From Pseudomonas sp. TTU2014-080ASC (GTDB lineage Bacteria; Pseudomonadota; Gammaproteobacteria; Pseudomonadales; Pseudomonadaceae): DNA of 64,000 nucleotides. The stretch covers positions 1 through 64,000 of the forward strand of contig NZ_LKKK01000014.1 in NCBI RefSeq assembly GCF_001446935.1, written 5' to 3'. The translations under genes were made by a program, and so were the position numbers. The notes beneath the pieces are model-generated. The model saw only the letters and a program-made list of their open reading frames with translations, did no database searches and was not told where the DNA came from. Shown here in pieces: positions 37,690 to 46,502 of this stretch (its first letter is position 1; every line of letters begins with the position of its first letter).

Positions 37690-40068
37690 ATGAAATTCAG
37701 TGAACAATGGCTGCGCAGCTGGGTAAACCCGCAGGTTTCCCGTGATGAGTTGGTAGCCCGTTTGTCCATGGCTGGGCTGGAAGTCGACAGCGTAGAGTTG
37801 GTGGCTGGTCAGTTCAGTGGTGTTGTTGTGGGAGAGGTGCTCAGTACTGAGCAGCATCCGGACGCCGATAAGCTGCGCGTGTGCCAGGTGAGCAACGGCA
37901 GCCAAACCTTCCAGGTTGTCTGTGGTGCGCCAAATGTGCGTCCGGGTCTGAAAATTCCGTTCGCTATGATCGGTGCAGAGCTGCCTGGCGACTTTAAAAT
38001 CAAGAAAGCCAAACTGCGTGGTGTTGAGTCCAACGGCATGCTGTGCTCTGCGTCTGAGCTGAAAATCAGCGATGACCACGATGGTTTGATGGAGTTACCG
38101 GCTGATGCGCCGGTTGGTGAAGATATCCGCGTCTATCTGCAGCTGGATGATGCCAGTATCGAAGTAGACCTGACTCCGAACCGTGGCGACTGCCTGTCCC
38201 TTGCCGGATTGGCGCGCGAAGTAGGGGCGTTGTACGACGTTCCAGTTGCCCGACCGCAAGTGGCCAGTGTTGCAGTGGCGCACGATGAGGTCCGCAGTGT
38301 AGACGTGTTGGCACCGAATGCCTGCCCGCGCTACCTCGGTCGAATCATTCGTAACGTAGACCTGTCCCGCCCAACGCCTTTGTGGATGGTTGAGCGCCTG
38401 CGTCGTGCCGATATCCGCAGCATCGATGCGGCCGTTGATATCACCAACTACGTAATGATTGAGTTGGGGCAGCCTCTGCATGCGTTCGACCTTGCCGAGA
38501 TCAATGGTGGTATTCGCGTGCGCATGGCGGAAGAGGGCGAAAAGCTGGTTCTGCTCGACGGTCAGGAAGTCACCCTGCGTCCTGATACGCTGGTTATTGC
38601 TGATCATCAGCGTGCGTTAGCGATTGCCGGTGTGATGGGTGGTGAGCACAGCGGTGTCAGCGCAACGACTAAGGATATTTTCCTTGAGAGCGCTTTCTTC
38701 GACACCATTGCCATTGCAGGCAAGGCGCGCTCCTACGGCTTGCATACCGATGCATCGCACCGCTATGAGCGTGGTGTTGACTGGCAGTTGGCCCGCGAAG
38801 CCATGGAGCGTGCAACAGCGCTTTTGCTGGAGATCGTAGGTGGTGAGGCAGGCCCGGTCGTTGAGGCCGCGAGCCAGGAGCATCTGCCACAGATTGCACC
38901 GATTACACTACGTGCTGAGCGCGTCGAGCAGATGCTTGGCCTGCGTATGGATGGTGCTGAAATCGAGCGGCTTCTATCCGGACTCGGCCTGACTGTAGCT
39001 GCAGCAGGTGAGGGGCTGTGGCAGGTAACTGTTCCAAGTCATCGCTTTGATATCAGTATTGAGGTGGATCTGATCGAGGAGTTGGGCCGTCTCTATGGTT
39101 ACAACCGTCTGCCGGTGCGTTACCCGCAGGCACGCCTGGCTCCGCAGGCGAAAGCTGAGGCCGCGGTCGATCTGCCAGTGCTGCGTCGCCTGCTGGTTGC
39201 GCGAGGCTATCAGGAGGCAATCACTTACAGCTTCATTGATCCGAAACTGTTTGAGTTGTTCGCTCCAGGTGTTGCGCCGTTAATGCTGGCAAACCCGATC
39301 TCGGCTGATATGGCTGCGATGCGTTCGTCACTGTGGCCTGGCTTGGTTAAGGCGCTGCAGCATAACCTCAATCGTCAGCAGTCGCGTGTTCGTCTGTTCG
39401 AAAGCGGTCTGCGCTTTGTTGGTCAGCTGGAAGAGTTGCAGCAAGAGCCGATGCTTGCCGGCGTTGTTTGCGGTGGTCGTCTGCCAGAAGCTTGGGCCCA
39501 TGGTCGTGAGACTGTCGACTTCTACGATGTTAAAGCAGATGTTGAAGCATTGCTGGCAAGTGCCGGTGCTGCTGGCAGTTTCTCATTCGTACCGGGTGAG
39601 CATTCTGCACTGCATCCCGGTCAGACTGCGCGCATCGAGCGTGATGGAAAACTGGTCGGTTACATCGGTGCAATTCATCCGGAGTTGGCTAAAGCGCTTG
39701 ATCTTGACCAGACTGTGTTCATGTTCGAGTTGCTGCTGAGTGAAATCACCCGCGGCCAGATGCCGAAATTCCAGGAGCTTTCCAAGTTCCCAGAAGTTCG
39801 TCGTGACTTGGCATTGCTGGTAGATCGCGATGTTCCGGCTCAGAGCCTGCTCAATACAATTCGTGAAACAGCAGGGGAATGGATGACAGACCTCAAGCTG
39901 TTTGATGTCTATGTAGGAAAAGGTATTGATCCTGATAGAAAAAGTATTGCAGTTGGCTTGACCTGGCAGCATCCATCGCGCACTCTTAATGACGATGAGG
40001 TGAGTACGACAACACAGAATATCCTCACCTCCCTGGAACAAAGGTTCAACGCCACGTTAAGGAAGTAG
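37690..40068 (+). CDS. pheT: Phenylalanyl-tRNA synthetase beta subunit
   Basis: 792 residues, full length. N-terminal EMAP-like tRNA-binding domain (VVVGEVLSTEQHPDADKLRV), B3/B4 editing domain, B5 domain (about 400-475), and C-terminal FDX-ACB domain (SKFPEVRRDLALLVDRDV). AGGAGAGCAGG lies before the ATG. Followed 3 nt later by ihfA. Confidence 0.97.
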   Translation: MKFSEQWLRSWVNPQVSRDELVARLSMAGLEVDSVELVAGQFSGVVVGEVLSTEQHPDADKLRVCQVSNGSQTFQVVCGAPNVRPGLKIPFAMIGAELPGDFKIKKAKLRGVESNGMLCSASELKISDDHDGLMELPADAPVGEDIRVYLQLDDASIEVDLTPNRGDCLSLAGLAREVGALYDVPVARPQVASVAVAHDEVRSVDVLAPNACPRYLGRIIRNVDLSRPTPLWMVERLRRADIRSIDAAVDITNYVMIELGQPLHAFDLAEINGGIRVRMAEEGEKLVLLDGQEVTLRPDTLVIADHQRALAIAGVMGGEHSGVSATTKDIFLESAFFDTIAIAGKARSYGLHTDASHRYERGVDWQLAREAMERATALLLEIVGGEAGPVVEAASQEHLPQIAPITLRAERVEQMLGLRMDGAEIERLLSGLGLTVAAAGEGLWQVTVPSHRFDISIEVDLIEELGRLYGYNRLPVRYPQARLAPQAKAEAAVDLPVLRRLLVARGYQEAITYSFIDPKLFELFAPGVAPLMLANPISADMAAMRSSLWPGLVKALQHNLNRQQSRVRLFESGLRFVGQLEELQQEPMLAGVVCGGRLPEAWAHGRETVDFYDVKADVEALLASAGAAGSFSFVPGEHSALHPGQTARIERDGKLVGYIGAIHPELAKALDLDQTVFMFELLLSEITRGQMPKFQELSKFPEVRRDLALLVDRDVPAQSLLNTIRETAGEWMTDLKLFDVYVGKGIDPDRKSIAVGLTWQHPSRTLNDDEVSTTTQNILTSLEQRFNATLRK

Positions 40069-40071
40069 CGT

Positions 40072-40374
40072 ATGGGGGCTCTGACGAAAGCTGAGATGGC
40101 AGAACGTCTGTATGAAGAGCTGGGCCTGAATAAACGGGAAGCCAAGGAATTGGTGGAGCTGTTCTTTGAAGAGATCCGCCAAGCGCTGGAGCTTAACGAA
40201 CAGGTCAAACTCTCGGGGTTCGGTAATTTTGATTTGCGCGACAAGCGTCAGCGCCCCGGTCGTAATCCAAAAACGGGGGAGGAAATTCCGATCACGGCGC
40301 GCCGTGTCGTGACTTTCCGCCCCGGCCAGAAACTTAAAGCCAGGGTTGAGGCTTATGCTGGAACCAAGCCATAA
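40072..40374 (+). CDS. ihfA: Integration host factor subunit alpha
   Basis: 100 residues. DNA-bending HU/IHF fold with [20 protein letters not shown] and the minor-groove arm [16 protein letters not shown]. Start 3 nt after pheT, as in other gammaproteobacteria. Its end overlaps the next gene by 20 nt. Confidence 0.97.
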   Translation: MGALTKAEMAERLYEELGLNKREAKELVELFFEEIRQALELNEQVKLSGFGNFDLRDKRQRPGRNPKTGEEIPITARRVVTFRPGQKLKARVEAYAGTKP

Positions 40375-40711
40375 CGACGAACTGCCCACGATACCCGGGA
40401 AGCGTTACTTCACCATAGGTGAGGTGAGTGAACTGTGTGCTGTGAAGCCGCATGTATTGCGCTATTGGGAGCAGGAGTTCCCGCAGCTCAATCCGGTTAA
40501 GCGGCGAGGAAACCGACGCTATTACCAGCGTCAGGATGTCCTGATGATCCGGCAGATTCGGGCATTACTTTACGATCAGGGCTTCACCATCGGTGGTGCC
40601 CGACAGCGGTTGTCTGGTGATGAGGCTAAAGACGACAGCACTCAATATAAGCAGCTGATCAAGCAAATGATCACCGAGCTTGAAGATGTGCTGATGGTTC
40701 TGAAGAAGTAA
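40355..40711 (+). CDS. MerR-family transcriptional regulator
   Basis: 118 residues. N-terminal MerR winged helix ([40 protein letters not shown]), then a short C-terminal coiled coil ([20 protein letters not shown]). The ATG at 40355 is preferred over the in-frame TTG at 40346. It overlaps ihfA by 20 nt, so it is the last gene of the operon. No cysteine metal site like that of MerR/CueR is present. Its target is unknown. Confidence 0.9.
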   Translation: MLEPSHNDELPTIPGKRYFTIGEVSELCAVKPHVLRYWEQEFPQLNPVKRRGNRRYYQRQDVLMIRQIRALLYDQGFTIGGARQRLSGDEAKDDSTQYKQLIKQMITELEDVLMVLKK

Positions 40712-40790
40712 TCGGCTATTCAAAAAAGTTTCCATAATTCAGAAGCTTATAGTATAGTCTTCGACGTTTTCGAGCAGTCGGAAACATCGT

Positions 40791-40867
40791 CGGGGCGTAG
40801 CGCAGCCCGGTAGCGCACTTGCATGGGGTGCAAGGGGTCGAGTGTTCGAATCACTCCGTCCCGACCA
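40791..40867 (+). tRNA. tRNA-Pro (GGG)
   Basis: 77 nt. Acceptor CGGGGCG/CGTCCCG, D-arm TAGCGCAGCCCGGTAGCGC, anticodon stem CTTGC/GCAAG with loop ATGGGGT (anticodon GGG), T-arm GTTCGAATC, discriminator A and encoded CCA. It follows the ihfA operon and stands at the edge of the accessory island, so its 3' end is the likely integration site. Confidence 0.95.
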
Positions 40868-40879
40868 AAAATCCCTAGA

Positions 40880-40912
40880 AAATCCAGTCACTTAGCGGTG
40901 ACTGGATTTTTT
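40880..40912 (+). terminator. Terminator after tRNA-Pro
   Basis: An 11-bp perfect stem AATCCAGTCAC/GTGACTGGATT with a 6-nt loop and a long T run. Confidence 0.85.
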
Positions 40913-41040
40913 TATGCCTATTTGAACAGCCTGGCTGCGGGACTTTTGCGGAACTTTATGTTGTCGCATCCTTTTGCCACGAGAGTAGCGTGAGAGCGGG
41001 GGCGGGTTGTCGGGAACTGAAACCTTAGTCGGCGCCATGA

Positions 41041-41279
41041 TCACCGGTCCAGCACTAGCGCTGAGTAGTCGCTGGCGACGTTGCTACTTTTGTGACCCAG
41101 TGATGCAAGCTTGTACTCATGGGAAACCCCGGCCGTTCGCAGCGCGCGTGCGAATGTGTGTTTTAGGCCGTTGATTCTGATCCGTGCAAAACAGGGGCGG
41201 TTTTGTCCAGCTTGGCATGCATACAGGATCATGCGAGCAACCTGATGCTTGGTTAATTGACTGCCACGTGAAATTTAAG
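41041..41279 (-). pseudogene. Tyrosine-recombinase (phage integrase) C-terminal remnant
   Basis: An open frame from just after a TAA near 41279 encodes only the end of an integrase. GLKHTFARALRTAGV corresponds to the HxxR box, KLASLGHKSSNVASDYSAL to the LGH box and the nucleophilic Tyr. The catalytic Arg of box I and the whole N-terminal DNA-binding part are missing, so it cannot recombine by itself. It sits 174 bp past tRNA-Pro, facing the tRNA, as integrases of tRNA-inserted islands do. It marks the former left end of a mobile element. Confidence 0.75.
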
Positions 41280-41299
41280 GTGGTGAGAGGATGGGATGT

Positions 41300-41355
41300 A
41301 GTGGCCTGAAGCTGTTTGGAGATCAGGCCACTTACCAGTCCGCATCCGGATGCGG
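41300..41355. repeat. Hairpin and 16-bp perfect palindrome at the island edge
   Basis: AGTGGCCTGA (41300-41309) and TCAGGCCACT (41323-41332) are perfect inverted arms, followed by the self-complementary 16-mer CCGCATCCGGATGCGG (41340-41355). They lie downstream of the tubulin-like gene on its own strand, so the hairpin may end that transcript, though no T-tract follows; a recombination or binding site is also possible. Confidence 0.55.
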
Positions 41356-41383
41356 GAGCGATGTGATTTACCCTACCGGTGCC

Positions 41384-43555
41384 TTAACCCTTGTTGTAGT
41401 CGTTAAGCGAGATTACGCGCGTTTTGCCAACGCGGTGTCGGTAGATCTCGCGCAGGTACTTGATGGCCTTTTTCACGCTCTCGCGAGAGAGGCGTATATC
41501 GTTGATTGAAACAAACTTTTCCTGATCATTAATCAGTTCGCGAAATTTCTTCTCGTACATCGGTTTGATCGCGTACCAATTGGTATCGAGGATCTTTGCC
41601 GGGTTTTCGTACTCGTTGAGCATAGCCTCTATGCGCTCTTCATCGAATTCTTCAGAAATGATGAAGTCCAGCATGGCGTTATCAAGGCTTTCGTCGTAGC
41701 GGTATTGGTCGCGGGCAAAGCAGCGCTTGATGAAGGCGACGATCAATGTCAGGAAGTCGTCTGACAGGCACGGACTTTTGACGATTAGGGTCGTCAGCGA
41801 AAGGTTGGCCGAGGCTCCAATCACCAAGGCGTAGCGTTTCAGCGTGGTATTTGGGAACAGGCTGTTAAGGTGAGTCTTGAGCCGGTTCAAGTCCATATAG
41901 GAGAGCTTGTAATCCTTCGGCAACGAGACAATGGATACCACCGATGAACAGTTCTTGAAGAAATGCAAATCACTAAGGGCGCTGGCATCAAAGTTGGATT
42001 TTTTGTACTGCTCAAGTGCTGCCCGGTAGCGCTTAGCCTCGATCGGTAACAGGCTAATACCTTCGATGGCTTGAGTGGTTTTGTTGAAATGCGGCAAATC
42101 GATCGAGCGGAAGAACAGGTCATCAATATTGAGCTTGGGCTGTTCTTTTTCAAACACCTTGAATTTGTCGGTGGCGGGCGGTGCCTGTTCTGCAACAACG
42201 GATTCGGCATATGCAACGGCTACTGGGCCTGCAAGGCTCATGAACAGGTCGTTGGCATCGAGGCGGATGGTTTCGCCAATGTCGATGCCGGCGCGGCGGA
42301 AGTAGTTCTGATCGTAATCTGTGGTCACAGCCTGGGCGGTTAGGATGTTAAAAATCTGCTGTGATATGTATTGGTTGGCGTGGCGCTCCATTGCGTTCAC
42401 GTCAATGTTTTGAACGTTGCCGCCGTCGCTTTCTTCGGCGTAACGCATGATGTCATTCGAAATCAGCATCATGGCGTTCCACGGCCGGATGCGCCGCATA
42501 ACGCTTTCTTCGCCGGCCTCATCGCTGTCGAAGTTATAAGAAAAATCCCACTCCTCTGCGAGGTACTTGCACAACAAGCGGCCGGCGTTGATGTGTAGGG
42601 CCTCGGACATCTCGATGCGTTGATCTGAGATGTTTGGCAGGATGCAGATACCGCTGGTGAAGATAGGCTCAAAGACGAAGGAGTGGCCGCGATTGTCCTC
42701 GCTACTGCTCTCTTGCTTGGTGTCGAAGGTTTTGCTCATGTAAGCGAATTGTTGGGCCAGGCCAAACTCTGAAGCCATGCCTGAACCAGTACCGCCGCCG
42801 GCGCTGAAGATGTAGAAATACAAGCGCGATTGGTTAGCTTTAATCCCGCAGGAGTCAATGAGGTAGCTGTGGATGTATTTCCAGTCAGCATTGGAGAATC
42901 GTTGGGTGTCCTTATTGAGGATGATCTTAGCTAGGTACTGACCAAGTATTGGTGCGTTACCGGCACCACCAGCATGGACTTCAGACAAGTCCATGATTTT
43001 CATCTTGCTGTAGTCATCTAGAAAGCCGCTGGTCTCCGCTTTGCGTGAGAAGCGGATGCGCCCCTCAATGTCCTTGTCCAAATCTCCAAGCATCACCAGT
43101 GGTTCAATTAGAAACACAGGTTTGACAGCACGACTGCCGGTCAGCCGCAGGTTGCTGCGCAACCAGCCTGCCGGACGTTGATCGGAGCCATTTTTTTCTT
43201 GGCTGCTGAACTCGTTCAGATAGAAACGTCGGGCGTTGTAAACGAGTGAGGCGACATCAAGCGCGATGTTGGAACCACAGCGCCCCAGACCTATCAGGCA
43301 TACCGACGGGAAGTGCTGGGAGTGACGCACATCGACGGGATCTTCGCCATGTAGCCTTGGGAATACTCGATCACGCAGGCCATCAAGGTTCTCGAGAATG
43401 CGGTCAATATCATGCTCGGTGAAGTACATGCATTGCTCACCGCCAACTCGCTTGGGTTGAGCCTCAGGAAGCTCAAGGGAGGTAAGCACGGTATGTCCAA
43501 CGGTACGCGGTTCAGACACGCTGGAAACTACGTCATTGTCTTTATTTTTTTTCAT
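41384..43555 (-). CDS. Tubulin/FtsZ-superfamily GTPase-like protein
   Basis: 723 residues from the ATG at 43555 (GGA nine bases upstream; ATG at 43564 and TTG at 43597 are alternatives). The N-terminal Rossmann-like start has LIGLGRCGSNIALDVAS (about 87-103), and about 160 residues on is the tubulin signature AGGGTGSGMASEFGL (about 252-266) that binds GTP phosphates. An insert HAGGAGNAPILGQ lies between them. The roughly 450-residue C-terminal part has no recognised domain and no membrane helix. It is much longer than FtsZ (about 390) and unlike it outside the motifs. Divergent families of this kind in bacteria have been proposed to act in membrane remodelling; that is inference here. Alone on its strand segment, it shares orientation with the MoxR/GspE pair. 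Confidence 0.75.
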   Translation of the reverse strand: MKKNKDNDVVSSVSEPRTVGHTVLTSLELPEAQPKRVGGEQCMYFTEHDIDRILENLDGLRDRVFPRLHGEDPVDVRHSQHFPSVCLIGLGRCGSNIALDVASLVYNARRFYLNEFSSQEKNGSDQRPAGWLRSNLRLTGSRAVKPVFLIEPLVMLGDLDKDIEGRIRFSRKAETSGFLDDYSKMKIMDLSEVHAGGAGNAPILGQYLAKIILNKDTQRFSNADWKYIHSYLIDSCGIKANQSRLYFYIFSAGGGTGSGMASEFGLAQQFAYMSKTFDTKQESSSEDNRGHSFVFEPIFTSGICILPNISDQRIEMSEALHINAGRLLCKYLAEEWDFSYNFDSDEAGEESVMRRIRPWNAMMLISNDIMRYAEESDGGNVQNIDVNAMERHANQYISQQIFNILTAQAVTTDYDQNYFRRAGIDIGETIRLDANDLFMSLAGPVAVAYAESVVAEQAPPATDKFKVFEKEQPKLNIDDLFFRSIDLPHFNKTTQAIEGISLLPIEAKRYRAALEQYKKSNFDASALSDLHFFKNCSSVVSIVSLPKDYKLSYMDLNRLKTHLNSLFPNTTLKRYALVIGASANLSLTTLIVKSPCLSDDFLTLIVAFIKRCFARDQYRYDESLDNAMLDFIISEEFDEERIEAMLNEYENPAKILDTNWYAIKPMYEKKFRELINDQEKFVSINDIRLSRESVKKAIKYLREIYRHRVGKTRVISLNDYNKG

Positions 43556-43810
43556 CGTCGACATTCCGGCTGTTGGCGACAGCTTTTTATTAGTCAATCA
43601 GAGTGTTTTAAGACCCTGATATAAACACCAACACTGCAAAGCGCAGGGCAGCATTACTCTACGCAAAAGGAAATTCTTATTCCTTAGTGCAGCACTAGTC
43701 TACAGTGCAGTGATGGCAAATGAATGGCGAAATGCTATCTAATTTCACTGCACACTGACAGCGTAATCTTCAAAGACTTTCGGGTAACTTAGTTGCGACC
43801 AACTTGTGTA

Positions 43811-44563
43811 CTACAGGAAATGATCGCCACCATTGGGGCTGATGCACTGCCCCTGGAAGTGGCGACCAGCATCTGAGGCCAAAAAGACATAGCTCGGGGC
43901 AATGTCATCGACTTCAGCAAGGCGCCCTAATGGAATACCAGCTTTAATGGCCAGTAAGGTCTCGTTGGGTGCAGATTGGAGTATGGGGGTGAGAGTCGCG
44001 CCCGGTGCAACACTGTTAATGGTGATGTCAGGGGCACCTATCTCAAGGGCTACGGAACGTGTAAAAGAAATGATCGCGCCCTTTGCTGCGGTGTAAGCGC
44101 TGAGTCCTGGTGCGCCCTTGTAGGCTAGCTGGGATACGGTGTTAATGATTCTTCCAGAGCCTTGCTTATACATCAGTGTCAGCACGGACTTAGTCGTGAG
44201 AAATGTGCCGCGCAAGTGCACGGCCATAACGCGGTCCCATACTTCTACTGGCAGCTCTTCAACGGCATGGTTGTGAGTGATGCCTGCGTTGTTGACCAAA
44301 ATGTCTATGCGTCCGAATGCATTCAGCGACTGCTCAACCATCTGAGCAACCTCATGTTGACTGGCGACATCTGCGCAGACAGCAAGAGCCGTGCAGCCCA
44401 GTTCTTCCAAGCTTTTGCAGACATCACCTGCGTTAGCGGCCTCTGACTCATTGGGAAAGTTAACCACTACAGCCTTGGCACCTGCTCTTGCATAAGCGAG
44501 GGCAACGCCTTGACCGATTCCTGAACTGCATCCTGTGATGAGCGCTACTTTGCCTTTCAACAT
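43811..44563 (-). CDS. Short-chain dehydrogenase/reductase (SDR)
   Basis: 250 residues, classical SDR. Cofactor motif TGCSSGIGQG, NNAG at ILVNNAGITHN, catalytic Ser in NTVSQ, and YTAAK with the Tyr-Lys pair; SVAPGATLTP follows. The closest types are glucose/3-oxoacyl reductase-like enzymes, but the substrate is unknown. It lies in the island between the tubulin-like gene and the lipoprotein gene and has no obvious functional link to either; about 250 bp separate it from the tubulin-like gene's start. Confidence 0.88.
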   Translation of the reverse strand: MLKGKVALITGCSSGIGQGVALAYARAGAKAVVVNFPNESEAANAGDVCKSLEELGCTALAVCADVASQHEVAQMVEQSLNAFGRIDILVNNAGITHNHAVEELPVEVWDRVMAVHLRGTFLTTKSVLTLMYKQGSGRIINTVSQLAYKGAPGLSAYTAAKGAIISFTRSVALEIGAPDITINSVAPGATLTPILQSAPNETLLAIKAGIPLGRLAEVDDIAPSYVFLASDAGRHFQGQCISPNGGDHFL

Positions 44564-44814
44564 GGTGTCCGACTCTTTTTGATTGTTATCTGCTCATACT
44601 GATTGTGTCTCATCCTCAAATCCAGTCCCGAAAGGTGCATTGTTGGTGGTGCTGGGATGGTCCCGTTGGGTTCATAAGGTCAGGCATTCGAAGGTGCAAA
44701 AAAACACTGTACAAACAACCAGTATTATCTGATAGTGCATCGGCGCGGGGTGTTTAGTTGCAGAGATGACTGCGGGCCTGATGTCGAATTCAGTTGACTG
44801 AGGAGTTAGAGGTA

Positions 44815-45216
44815 ATGCCAAAACTGCTAATTACTTGCTTTTTGATGGGTTTTTTGACGGGGTGTGCACAGCCGCAACTTGAGCAGCCACAGATGAATGG
44901 GGCCTATTTGGTAATCGATGACGATCAAGCATGGGCCGTGCAGGTTTCTGACGGTATACGCATCCGGGAACAAGGGGTGGTTGTCGATGTCATCAAATCG
45001 GGCAGCCAGGGGGCAACTGTCGCAGCCAGTTATGTTATCGAAACCCAAAATTGCGGGCGCATGCAGTGGCTCACTGAGCGTTCGGATGCCGCAGATGGCA
45101 TCACAAGTCTGATGCATGTGCACAATCAGTCAGGTGTAGACAGCCATGCTTGTCAGCTGGGCCAAGCGGAACGTCGTCTGTGGACAGTGTTGGATTATTC
45201 CAGCCATGACAGCTAG
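44815..45216 (+). CDS. Small lipoprotein, unknown function
   Basis: 133 residues. GAGGAG and GAGG stand before the ATG at 44815. The signal ends in the lipobox LTGC (MPKLLITCFLMGFLTGCAQ), so it is a lipoprotein. The mature part holds two Cys (NCGRMQW, HACQLGQ) that could form a disulfide. It is the only plus-strand gene in the island, convergent with the MoxR gene. No family recognised. Confidence 0.7.
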   Translation: MPKLLITCFLMGFLTGCAQPQLEQPQMNGAYLVIDDDQAWAVQVSDGIRIREQGVVVDVIKSGSQGATVAASYVIETQNCGRMQWLTERSDAADGITSLMHVHNQSGVDSHACQLGQAERRLWTVLDYSSHDS

Positions 45217-45398
45217 ATGTGTGTCGTCGTCCAATAAATTGCAGATAGTTTAAATTGTAGAGCAGGTCACCGCTGTGAGTGCGAAGGATTGGGCAGGCTG
45301 GGCTGGCGAACCTCAAAGGGGCAGGCCAGCCACGGGCTATACTTAGGACCAATGGCCGTGTGCAGGTCATTGCTTGCCAAACGCGACACGGCTGAGTG

Positions 45399-46502
45399 TT
45401 ATTGGATTAATGATCGCAGCGCATAGACCTCAGACCACGGCCACTCTTTGCGCAGCCCCACAACCGTTTCGAAGTAATGTTTAAGCCTTCTGCGGTCGTC
45501 GGGATTGTCCTTGAGTGCAGAACCAATAATGTGATGGATTAGATTCTCTACGGTCATTTTACCTCCACCGTAATACCAGGCGTTGAGACAAGCTGCGTGG
45601 GCAACAGATACAGCTTCTGCTGTCGACATTGCAGCGCCCGCGAGACGGCTTGTGCTGCGACCGTCCATGGTTTGGCCATTCCGCAACTCGTGAAACATCG
45701 TGGCCAGCACCTCGATCAGCTTGGTATCGAGTTCCATCTTGAGACCAGCGCGCTCATTAGCCTTTTTGACATCCCGCAGGACTACACCTATCTCATCGGG
45801 GAGGTTTTTGATGGGACGAATTTCCTCGAAGTCGAGACGACGTTTGAGTGCTGCGCTCATTTCATGTACGCCGGCATCAACACTGTTAGAGGTGGCCACC
45901 AAGTTAAAGCCCTCCCGCGCAAGAATAATCCCGTCATCACCGGCAATTTCAGGAATTACTACAACGCGGTCAGAAAGAATCGAGAGAAGGGCGTCCTGCA
46001 ACATCTGGGGGCATCGAGCAATCTCCTCAAATCGCACCAATCGACCTTCCATCATCCCGCGCAGCAAGGGGCTAGGCACTAACGCCTCGTAACAAGGGCC
46101 CTGACTGGCGAGAATGGCTGGGTTCCAACCATAGAGCAGCTGCTGTACTTGGGTTACAGCACCGCCTTGCAGGGTCAACGTGGAATTCCCTGAAATAGCC
46201 GCTACCAACAGTTCTGACAGCCAGGATTTTGCTGTGCCAGGTTCGCCCACTAGCAAGCAGCCACGATTTGTGCAAAGTGAAATTATAATACGAGTGACCA
46301 TGGCGCGATCAGCTACAAACTTACGCTCAATGCCTAGGTTTTCATCGCCCAAGATGAACTTTTCTACTGCAATAGGGGACATCCGCCAGCCCGGCGGTAC
46401 AGGCCCAAGATCCATGGCTGCCAGCCTTTGCAACTCAGCTTTAAAGATGATTTCTGCTGGTTGGCGCTGAGCAGACTTTTTAGCGTTAGCTGTAGTACTC
46501 AT
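45399..46502 (-). CDS. MoxR-type AAA+ ATPase
   Basis: 367 residues. Walker A GEPGTAKS (86-93), Walker B LVRFEE (155-160), sensor 1 LVATSNSVDAGVHEM, and arginine-finger region ALKRRLDFEE, then the AAA lid with RSTSRLAGAAM. Such ATPases remodel protein complexes and usually work with a VWA-domain partner; none is in the island. Its ATG overlaps the stop of the upstream methyltransferase-GspE gene (ATGA), so the two are co-translated and presumably act together. No membrane segment or signal peptide. Confidence 0.85.
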   Translation of the reverse strand: MSTTANAKKSAQRQPAEIIFKAELQRLAAMDLGPVPPGWRMSPIAVEKFILGDENLGIERKFVADRAMVTRIIISLCTNRGCLLVGEPGTAKSWLSELLVAAISGNSTLTLQGGAVTQVQQLLYGWNPAILASQGPCYEALVPSPLLRGMMEGRLVRFEEIARCPQMLQDALLSILSDRVVVIPEIAGDDGIILAREGFNLVATSNSVDAGVHEMSAALKRRLDFEEIRPIKNLPDEIGVVLRDVKKANERAGLKMELDTKLIEVLATMFHELRNGQTMDGRSTSRLAGAAMSTAEAVSVAHAACLNAWYYGGGKMTVENLIHHIIGSALKDNPDDRRRLKHYFETVVGLRKEWPWSEVYALRSLIQ

